NCBI GenBank assembly: GCA_002633005.1
Contig: NMRA01000595.1
Span: 194,225 to 258,224 of the forward strand
Origin: Phoronis australis
Lineage: Eukaryota > Phoronida > Phoronidae
DNA length: 64,000 bases
Reading direction: 5' to 3'
The notes under the pieces were generated by a model that did not search any database, was not told the origin of the DNA, and worked only from the letters and a program-made list of their open reading frames with translations. Positions 13,801 to 24,800 of the stretch are shown here, piece after piece; the first letter of the stretch is position 1; the number at the start of each line of letters is the position of its first letter. The translations under genes were made by a program, and so were the position numbers.

Positions 13801-15809
13801 AATGGAGGAAGAGACCAAAAAGATAATTGATGTGGAACTCGGAACAGCACAAGCATTCAATTGAGGTAGGCATAACAACGCACACAGTGCATTTGCACCA
13901 AGATGTGTCACCACGTCTGTCTTCAGTAGCCGCCTCGTTTCTCTCAACAGCTGCCTGTGCCTGTGTGTACTCTGCCTCGTTGTACTCGGGCTCAAACATG
14001 TACCCACCCACTGAATGTCCGTGAAAAAATTCCTCGTCACCACTGCTGTGAACAAGGTCTCCGTCACTCACACTACTGTCACTGTGATACGGGTCACCGA
14101 CTCCAGCCATTTTCAGCTTACAACACACTAAACAATCCCTAAATCCAACGCAGTTGAGTTCTCTACTAACCTATCTTGCCGCAGAATACTCGCCGATGGA
14201 AAGTGGTGGCGACAATTGGTGAAAAATAGCACAAAACAAAAGTAGAATAGAACAGATTCGCACAGTAAGCTCAACGCAAAACCAAGTGGCGGGAAGCGCT
14301 TGCCTCCTAAAACGTCACTTCCGGAAAAGCGGACGAGTAATTAATAAAATTACGAAAAGCTGTAATTAAGTGAAAAATATGTCTAGGATAACCAACCAAC
14401 CTTATTTTAGCTCAAAATGAAATGGAAAAAGGTTGCCTTCGCCTTTAAAGAAACTCAAGTATGATGACTTAAGTTATCTCAATGATGAATGACACACATA
14501 TAGTATAATTTGGCTTAAATAATGAATGACTTAGCATTGTTTGGTAGAATCAAAACACTTAATACCCCACACGAATAGTGTTCGTCGTCAGTCAAATTTT
14601 TGACATTATCATCCAATAGGTGTAAAGCCTTACTCAATAAGCATAATTATTATAAAAATTCACTGGCCGGCGCAAATATTTTTGTTTGGCAAACATTTCG
14701 AAAATGATATTGCAGATCGATCTTCTTTATTACCTTATTAGGGTCTGCTCCTGGCTCAAACAGCAGCTTCAACAGTTCGCGTTCGCGGAAAGACCCTTCA
14801 ATCACATGTGCGATGGTTTTTATCGGTCGATGAACCTGAAGAATCAAGAACAAAACACAACTACAAAACTGTAAGGACATGCAATGCAAATAAACCAGCG
14901 TAGTAAAAAGGTAATGAAAAAGTACAAAGGAAATTTATTTATAATTCAATTGCAACATTTTACATCAACAGACAATTGCAGCTTAACATGCAAATAAACT
15001 CGAAATGCACAACTTGCAGGCCTAAATGAACTGGAAATCCTTACCCTGCCTACATTTGTCTTGAAATAGATGAACAGCTAAAAAACAAAAGCATCAAAAG
15101 CGTTGGCTTTCTACTGGACCGGCGTGCTTTGCACTCCTAAATAGCACACACCTTTCTGTTTGATTGCATTGTGTGTATATTCAGTTGCTAGGTTACAATC
15201 ACGTCCACAGTTTTGTTTAGTGGTTGTTTTATCCACCAGTCCTTATATGGCGATTGATACAGATAATTTTGTTTTACATGGATTCTGACAGTGTTGTAAT
15301 AAATGAAAGCGATGTGCGACTGACGACGTTTGCGGAAACAGACACGTAAGGTACTATTTTGATCTATAGTTTTTAATCATCATAGTAATACCCAAAATGT
15401 GCTCATCTATCATATGACAAAACGTCCCAGTGGCAACAATCCAAGAGCCACATAATGTATTCAACGGAATGTTTGCCACTGTTTTGCGCGCAAAACAATT
15501 ACTAGCAAGCAGTAGCTTAGAGAATGGGGGCACGGAACCACGGCTCCGGGCATCCCTATTAGAGAACATCCACTCGATAAATAAACTTTTTGAAAATGCG
15601 ATTCGGCGCCAGAGCAGACATTTATTCAGTTCTGCACCGCCCAAGGTATATGGGGGCTGGGTGAGGGGAAAGTCAGGCTATAGCACAACACTTTTGCAGT
15701 TGTACGCCGCCCATGTTGTAAGACTTGTTTACCAAAGATCACGAAATTTCGTTTTGATTTTATGCAAAAGTATACATGGCGTTAATTCTCGGATGCTGTA
15801 AACATTCCA

Positions 15810-15852
<43 letters not shown>

Positions 15853-18800
15853 NNNNNNNNNNNNNNNNNNNNNNNNNNNNNNNNNNNNNNNNNNNNNNNN
15901 NNNNNNNNNNNNNNNNNNNNNNNNNNNNNNNNNNNNNNNNNNNNNNNNNNNNNNNNNNNNNNNNNNNNNNNNNNNNNNNNNNNNNNNNNNNNNNNNNNNN
16001 NNNNNNNNNNNNNNNNNNNNNNNNNNNNNNNNNNNNNNNNNNNNNNNNNNNNNNNNNNNNNNNNNNNNNNNNNNNNNNNNNNNNNNNNNNNNNNNNNNNN
16101 NNNNNNNNNNNNNNNNNNNNNNNNNNNNNNNNNNNNNNNNNNNNNNNNNNNNNNNNNNNNNNNNNNNNNNNNNNNNNNNNNNNNNNNNNNNNNNNNNNNN
16201 NNNNNNNNNNNNNNNNNNNNNNNNNNNNNNNNNNNNNNNNNNNNNNNNNNNNNNNNNNNNNNNNNNNNNNNNNNNNNNNNNNNNNNNNNNNNNNNNNNNN
16301 NNNNNNNNNNNNNNNNNNNNNNNNNNNNNNNNNNNNNNNNNNNNNNNNNNNNNNNNNNNNNNNNNNNNNNNNNNNNNNNNNNNNNNNNNNNNNNNNNNNN
16401 NNNNNNNNNNNNNNNNNNNNNNNNNNNNNNNNNNNNNNNNNNNNNNNNNNNNNNNNNNNNNNNNNNNNNNNNNNNNNNNNNNNNNNNNNNNNNNNNNNNN
16501 NNNNNNNNNNNNNNNNNNNNNNNNNNNNNNNNNNNNNNNNNNNNNNNNNNNNNNNNNNNNNNNNNNNNNNNNNNNNNNNNNNNNNNNNNNNNNNNNNNNN
16601 NNNNNNNNNNNNNNNNNNNNNNNNNNNNNNNNNNNNNNNNNNNNNNNNNNNNNNNNNNNNNNNNNNNNNNNNNNNNNNNNNNNNNNNNNNNNNNNGGTGA
16701 GCGCCTCACCATCCACACAGTAACCCAAATCGACAGAGTTAATTTTTACTTGGGTTGGTGTCATACACCAACATTCGCCACTCAAGACTGTCGCAAGTGA
16801 TGACGGTCGTTATGTTTTCCCATATTACACAGGCGAATAAAAGCGATGGATTATAGAGGACATTTTTCGATACAAAGGCGTAAAAATGTTCTTCCTATCA
16901 ACTTTGTAAGTTATCCACAATGTCTTCATATATACTAATATGACAATGGCCCAGGCAGCAACTATCCAACAATTCTGCTATGACTGTACCTCTCTCCTAA
17001 TGGAATATGATGTTAAGCGTCAGAAAACGATTCCGAACTTGGGCATAATAGAATGAGTACAACAACTGGGTGAGTTAAATTGCGCAGACAACAACAAGGA
17101 ATGACTTCCCAGACTCTCAAAAATCAACTGAATACATGGGTTTGCGAAACTTGGCACATCTAGATCCCAAATTTAAATTTTGGCAATGAACCATTGACTG
17201 GGTGGTGGGCATTTGAAATGACCAAAATAGCTACATTTTCAGATCTGTAAAATCGGCCCAATCAAACTTTAAACTGCACTAATATTTGAAAAGGAGATAT
17301 TATAATGTTAACTTTTCACATTTTAGACTTTAAACCAGTAAACTGAAGTCATCTAAAAGTGGGAAATTCTATGAACTTTCATGTTCACACGACCATTCGA
17401 CCTGTTCAATGATACTTAAATAAAATTAAAATCAGTAATTCACGACCCTGGTTTATAACTTAGTCCATGAATTTACGGCCACATCTAAGTTTCACTAATA
17501 GGTATGCGTGTAAAAGGTATGGAAACAACGAAATAGTTCTTCATATTATCATTCCCACATGAATAATTAGCACTGTGCTTAAACTGAATAATGATGCCGA
17601 TTAAAACATCATCTTGATTTACTCCATAGTCGAACAAATGCTTCACCACATCGACGTGGCCATTCATTAAAGTCCTTCTCTCAAACTGTCCATGTGGTTC
17701 CAGTATCCGAAAATACTTACTACATAAATTCTTATTTTCGACACCCTTTCTTTATATTCTTTTCGCCTTTCTTGCCAAAAGCGATTTTTTAACAGTATTT
17801 GACCCTTCTCTATGAGCATATGATTACCGGTTGTCATCGGTTATTTCCGTACCCACATTTCCGGCTCATCAGTTCAGGAACTTGTCCTGAACGCCGCCAT
17901 TTTTTCCTTGTAACTGAATGTGCTATGGCTTGCTCGAAAAGTCTTTATTATTTCGTTTTATTAGTAATATATCGTGATTCGTTTGCATATGTAGTGTATT
18001 TATAGTTTGTAGTTAGTGGTCGTTGAATTTTTGGAATGTTACGCGTACTTAGTATGTTAAAATAGCATTGGTGTTTAGTTCCTTACGTAGGCCGGTCGAA
18101 CCTAGGAACCAATATGGGTCGAACCAATTTTTTTCGGTTTTATTTTTTCCTCGTTTTGAAAAAGTACTTTGCTATCATCGGAAAGGTAGTACATTGTACT
18201 CAGTAAAAATCGAAAAAGTATCAAAATCGGGGAAAGCACTGTAAAGTTATTGCAAGTTTTGTGGCGAAATTTGGGTCACTTTGTTGGATCGCGTCGGCCA
18301 TATTGGAGGACAGCGGGATAAGTTACGAGTTTAAAACTTTGTGTAAATTGTTTTCGCCAACAAATTACGGTGAAATTTAGTTAGACATATCTTTACTTAC
18401 TATTCTGCACGATTTAACAGTGTTCACCAAATTTCAGCCTCGCAGTTGTTACTCATTAAGTGATATGTGCTCAAAATTCCCGTTGGACAACATGGCGACT
18501 TTTGCTGAACTGAAAGGTATGTTCAATCGGCTACTTTGTAATTTGTGAAGATTTAACGTTGATACATTTTGACAAACGTTGCTACAAAAAAGAAACTTTG
18601 TTCAATTTTCGTGTTTTTTGTGCAAAAATATAAGATATATTCGAATTATTTCAGGTTATCAAGTCAACAATTTGAACAATCTTAATTTGAGAAATAAGCT
18701 ATGTTGGATTGTGAGGCTTCAAGCCTCTAATTCTTGTTCCTTGCAACTTCATATTTTTTTAAGCGATGCTTGTCAAATTCTGGTGAAAGGAAACACTATT

Positions 18801-21800
18801 CCGTCACCATGGTAATAGTTACATGTATGTCCACTTTCATATCATGGAAACTGTTGCTGTTGTGTTGGACTTGTCATACTTAAAGATAGTAAAAGATGGA
18901 CATTCTCAAAAATTCCAGCCCCCCATTCTTTTAGGCTTGGTGCGCAAATACAAAGTCTGGGAAAATCTCTATTGAAAGCCAACAACTTTGCACAGTTCGT
19001 ACCCAAGTTCTAAATAAACCTCGTTTGAGCGAGCGCTGTGGCCAGGGACCAGTTAGCAGCAACTATCCAACAATTCTGCTATGACTGTACCTCTCTCCTA
19101 ATGGAATTTGAAGGGAAACTTTAATGAGAGTGAGAAAATGATGTCAGAATTTGCGCATGTTAGACTGATTACAACAACAGGGTGAGTCTCATTGTGTAGG
19201 AAATAATTCTCAGACTCTTAAATATGAACTGAATACAAGGGTGTGACAAACTTGGCACATCTAGATCCCAAATTAGTTTAAATTTCGTCAATGAACCATG
19301 GTCTGGTTGGAAGGCATTGGAAATAACCAAATAGCTACATTTTCAGATCTGTAAAATTGGCCCAATCAAATTTTTAGTATTAGAAAAAGAGACATCTCAA
19401 TGTCAATTTTATATTTTTTAGAGTTTCAACCAGTAAACTGAAGTCATTTAAATGTGGGGGAATTCTATGAACTTTCGAGTTCACGCGACCATTTGACCTG
19501 TTCAATGATACTAAAATAAAAGGGAGATGAATAATTTACGTCCCTGGTTTATAAACTTGGCCATGAATTTACGACCACAGCTAATTTTAACTCACAGTTA
19601 TGCATGCAAAAGGTATATATTACAACGAAATTGTTCTAAATATAATTCCCACATGAGTAATTAGCACTGTGCTTAATTTGAACAATGATGCCGATTAAAA
19701 CATCATTCACATTTAGTCCATAGTCCAATAATAGGTTCACCACATCGATGTGATCATTCGTTGAGGTGTAGAGAGGTGGTGCTCTTTTCAGTGACTGGGA
19801 TTTGTTGTCTTCGTAGACAAATGCTAACGCATCATGGCAAACTTCACGTGACAATCAACGAATAAATATAGATTATTACATGGCGAAGTCGTTATCCTCC
19901 GTTATCTAGAGCCCGAGTGGATTTTGGAGAAATATCGCCCGAGGGGCGTTAGCCCCGAGGGTGATAATTCTCCAAAATCCACTCGGGCTCTAGATAACGG
20001 GGGATAACGGCTGAGAACATGTAATAATCTATTTATACCACATACTAAACGAGAAACATTGCAATGAATCGATTTACCTTTTCTGACTCTCCACGGCTTT
20101 GTAACTACTTTCTATGTCAGAGGCCCGGGGTCGGAGGTCGTGACCTTTTAAGAAAAGCCCGGCTATTTTTGTCAAATAATGCTTTTACTCAAAACCAATT
20201 GAAAACTTAAATATTATAGAAATAAATTGAATTTATAAATTAAGGTTTACCAACTATTATAGCTTAAAACACGTTTTTTTCACGCTAAGCTTCGATCGGG
20301 AAATTATCGTCTGCTAAAGTAGGTTACCACTGGTAACTGAACCTAATTCTCAAGTCAAAGATCCTGACGAGACGATACCCGCATTCAAACTAGAGATCGG
20401 TGATTTACAAGTAAGAGGACATGAGAGAAAAATTTCACCGAATTAAGATATCATTTTTATGGAAATTATGTGTCTTATTTTTCGTAGCGTATAAGTACAG
20501 TACAATGTGGTTTGTTGAACGTGCGATTATTGCGCGTGCTCATTTAAGTATTCTATTTTCAATCTTGATGACGTCAGTCGCTGCGTGGTGTAGTGGTAAA
20601 GCCGGCTCTGTACTGGGAGTAACTAAGAGACCGGACAAACATTTTAAAGTCTGTACAGGTGACTGTGGATGTCACGGTGACGGTGGTTTAGAAACAATCG
20701 AGAGTGGCCTGTAAACGCTTAGGGGCTCTAACATTCTTTCATTGTTCATACTTTCACAAAGTGGAAGTTTAAAAGCGGCTCATCAACTGACTTTTCGCCC
20801 CCAGACGTTAGGTTTCAAAATGGTTACCATTCATTGTGTTCATTCCTTCTCGCTTCTCTGTGGCAGAAATATTTCTTTATAATCATCGATTAATTTGGGA
20901 GGCTCCGCCAAGCCCCCTTTGGACGCCTATGAAAATGCATTATGCATCTAGGGAAGATTGACCTGGTAATTATTAAATTAAATGTGTATTTCTCACCTCA
21001 AACATTAGAGCGGAATAGAAATGCTGATTTGCAGCTTTATAGACATTATTTTTAAAAGTTCACTGAATGGTTTGAATGACCTGACTAGTGTATATAACTG
21101 TCCGAGCAGTTACTTTTTAAATTGAGCGGAAGCCTATAATGTAGCTACAAGTAACAACTGACTTGACACATTCAGATATATTTAACGTAAAACAAGGGAA
21201 TCGTGTTGTGATTCACAGGACAGGGCTGGTGTTCCCACGTTGCTGCACTCATCTAGCAAATAGGGAACTATAAGATGTTGAAGTTGACTAAAGTATAAGA
21301 GATATCCGTCTAAACGCCAAGCTCACAAAGTTTGCACGTTACACCTCGCACTCATGATATTACGCCCCAGTCCACCCATGCAGTTTTATTTATGAAGCTG
21401 TCACTGAGTAAAAAGACTGACCAGTGTGTGCGATCAACTCTGCATAATAGCATCAACATCGACTTCCCAGAAATTCCACTCACTAAAAACTTGTCGACAC
21501 ATTATGACTGCATGGCCCAGGAAGTCATCTCCTTCAAGCCGTGTCAGATGACTTTGACTGCTTTTTACCTGTCGACACAACATTTGGCATAATACTGTCA
21601 GGCTGACCACTCTTTCCCACCAATTTCCAGCACCACCAAGTCATGGGACAGTTCAAACTGTGCCACTGGATGTTGAGTTCCCTGTCACCCTTCTAGGCAC
21701 CCAGTCTTCTGTGGCAATGTGAGCGTGAGCTATCCCCAGATGAAAAATTGTCTCTCAGTGCATGGTCAAAATCTGAGATCGTGCGCACAAGGCACGGTCA

Positions 21801-24800
21801 AAATCTTGAAGTAAGTTATTATTCATTAGCGGCACGAGGAGTAAGTCACAGTTTTAGTTTCGGCAAGTCTCACTAACTTGAAAGTGCCACCTCTTCTGCA
21901 GGCCCACAGGAAGGCAAAAATTACTGGGTGGCGGGGGGCAAAAACCCTTTTCTACTTCGCCAAACAACCCCCGCCCATCGCCACCACCTCCGCCACCCCA
22001 CCGTCGCCCCGTGTTTCCGGTGCCACTATTATTTGTACCGAATCTCCCACGTCCGCATAGGTGGGGGCACAGTGGCGGATTTAAGGGTGGCGAAGGGGCC
22101 ACGCCCCCTAAAGTTCTACCAGATTCCATTTGGCAGCTTGGGGGGGACGAATTTCTGACGGGTAAAACCCTGGCTAATACTCTGCCCTGTCCCCCCAAAT
22201 CAAAATCCTGGATCCGCCCCTATGACAACCCCGGGAATGAAGCCATCAAGAGTTGAGTAACCGTGAACCAACTCGGAGAGTAAGAATGGGCCTAGGACCA
22301 GTATACGAACCGGTAGCTAGGAGCTGCCTCAAGTAGCTACAACTGAGATCTAATAGTGTGTAGATTCGAAATTCCCGATGAACTAAAGGTAGTTGCTGCA
22401 TGGTCAGCTCAGCTGTGTTTCAATTGAGACCGGCAGCTCGTACCGGCCGTCAAGATTTGTTTTATTGTGATCCGGTTTCGGGAAAACTTTATTTTATTAT
22501 GGTCATTCTTTGAAGGAGTTTTTTTTGAAAAGGTGAGATCCCGAAGTCACTGGTATAGTGCCTTTGGGGCTGTTTCAAAATGCGTAGTTGAAACAGGACC
22601 GGTACTCCCTTTTTCTGGTGGCTGGGGAAAATGATAGTGTGTCCCAAAATGTACACACTTCCTGAATGCCTGGAGTTCAAATACAGTTCCCATGGACCAT
22701 GAGATTCTGCGATGGCCAACTGCATGGTTGCATCTTATCTTTAACGTTTGTACGTCAGTCATAACGTGCACGCAAATAAGGACAAGCAATCAATTCTGTT
22801 TTGAAGAACAAAAATTAATTGCTCAGTACTACTGGAAACGAAAGACACCAACTGAGGATGTGCAAACGCAACGTTTCCAAGCAATGAAATTAATTTTATT
22901 TATTTAAGTATTTTTAAAACGTTTTTCTAGCTACGGCTTATGAGTCTGAATTTCATCAATGTCTTTGAGAGTTATTTTAGATATGCAAAAATCTTCTATA
23001 AGTGTACTTTACTATTTGCGGATCGGATTATAGAGTTTTTCCAACTTCAGGCTGCAATTAAATTCACTGAAACATCGTCAATTCTTACAAAATTACCTTC
23101 TAATTGTCAAAAATCATTCACGAATCTATCGATTTTTGTAGCTACACTGTACATAAACAAGTAAATCAGAAACCAACGGATTTGTTTATCAAATCGGAAT
23201 GTTTTTGCAATTTCGGTAAGCATGCTTGCAGACTTTTGACGGGTACCAGGGGGAGTATGGGGGATGCGGTATTAAGGTGTATTTTTGCTCATTTCAAAGG
23301 TACCTATAACGGTTCACGAGGTAAACTTGAATTCCACTGACACAAAACGCTGAAATCTTTTTGTATGATTGCGAGAGTTCTTTGAGTACCCCCGTTCGAC
23401 ATGTAAACGGTCATCACAAATAGTAGCCTAGACAGCAGTGCTTTCCACATGTGTGAATTCCTTACTAACAACTCATAGTTAGTAACCCTATTCAAAAGAG
23501 ATACTACTCTTGTGATACTATAGGAAACAGTAACATCATCTTATAAGTAACTGCAGGAAATAGTCCTTTTGCGTAATTCACAAATAGTTGTCTTCACGTT
23601 CTTCAAAATTCCACCCTTTCGATGTTATTTGTCAGGTCATCATTTTTTCTCAAGTGATACATGTATGCAGTTTCGAGAAAAAAATAAAGTTAAAGTTGTC
23701 TCCATTATCCCTTGCCAGAGAGGGGCACATGGAAAAATGTAGTTTTTCAATCGCAAAATTGACTTATTGAATTTAAAAGTCCGGTAAATCAGTACGCCCC
23801 CCCAAATTCACCACTGGTCTTCTTTTATCTAGTCTCGGGATTTTGAGTTTGCGATTGTGTTATGCAGTGCTAAAAGGAAGGTTTAATGTTGCTGTCAATT
23901 ATCAAAACAAATTGAAGATAAATGGCAATTTTAATCACTTAAAGAAAGGACAATCAACTAGATAACGAAACTGGTGAAAATTAAGGAAAATGTCACTTTT
24001 TTAAGGTAAGGGAAAACGTAAATGAAATAGGCAATAGTTAAAGAAAATCGCATCTACGTGAGAGAAACTCTTAATTAATTAAAACTCAGAATAGTATCAT
24101 TCGATAGAATAATAATGTTAAAGTATCTCGATTGTATCCATGTGTGTGTCAAAAGCTTTTATTACTGTTTAAAGAGCAACTTTACCGTTTTTTGAATGTT
24201 TCTTTGGTCAACACGGCAAAATATAAAAAAAAACACAATGTAGGTCTTGTTTGTTGATTTTGGTTTTGAAAACTGACGGAAACAGTGTGCTTATGTTGGA
24301 TTTAATGGCCTTTTTGGATTCCTGTGCCATATCAAAGATATGAGAGGCGTTTCGGTACTGTTTTTACCCCGGTCGTTATACAAAAAATCGGCAATGGCAG
24401 CACTAATTTGCATAAAAAACGTACGAGAGACATTTTTTCGGCTTGTTAACATCGTTTTTCTGGTTTCACGCATATTTTCCTTCATAAAAATTCAGCTTAG
24501 AAGTTGAAGTCCGGGGGGTGCACGGAAGGCCATTTTTCGACTAGACTAATACACACGCATGTCATTAAAAATTTGATCTGTTGTCTCTCCAAGTCAATAA
24601 TGACTAACAAAATGAGCACGTAGTCAGGAGGAGAAGGCTTACGCTTCATTTCACAGTCGACGGGATTTTTATATTGTACCACGTCTTTTTGGTCAAACAT
24701 TACATGATCGTAGATAGAATATTCAAGTGACAAAGAATACCGTGGCCTGTGCAGCTGTGGAAACAATTGGGGATTGTACCATATACAAATGTAGTACAAA

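Larger units (their letters stand above)
12500..14444 (+). mobile_element. Kolobok-like DNA transposon relic, internally deleted
   Basis: The element starts AGGCGAAGGCAACC and ends with its inverse. Terminal inverted repeats are about 157 bp (12500-12656 and 14288-14444) and by eye about 95% identical. TTAA flanks both ends (12496-12499 and 14445-14448). The sister units show the empty site with a single TTAA (ATGTTTAAAGAAAC), so the insertion and target duplication can be read directly. TTAA targets plus a THAP-domain transposase are known traits of the Kolobok superfamily. Two genes point at each other: a THAP transposase on plus and a cysteine-motif ORF on minus. The catalytic domain is mostly deleted, so the copy cannot be autonomous. 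Confidence 0.82.
10621..15714. repeat. Segmental duplication unit D, split by a transposon
   Basis: The unit start matches B and C up to about 12499. A 1,945-bp Kolobok-like element then interrupts it, and the homology resumes at about 14445 and runs to a diverged boundary element at 15600-15720. Without the insertion the unit would be about 3.1 kb. It carries ankyrin exon 14734-14835. Confidence 0.85.

Noticed and set aside
13675-14067. 130-codon minus-strand frame overlapping the transposon
   Set aside because: It is a shadow frame; the cysteine-motif ORF in the neighbouring frame (13799-14110) has the homologous relic at 63.3 kb.
15729-16785. Open frames of more than 300 codons on both strands
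   Set aside because: They consist of Ns and the AT repeat.
20580-20700. tRNA-derived SINE (TGGTGTAGTGG A-box-like word)
   Set aside because: No B box at the right spacing, no tail and no second copy seen in the window.
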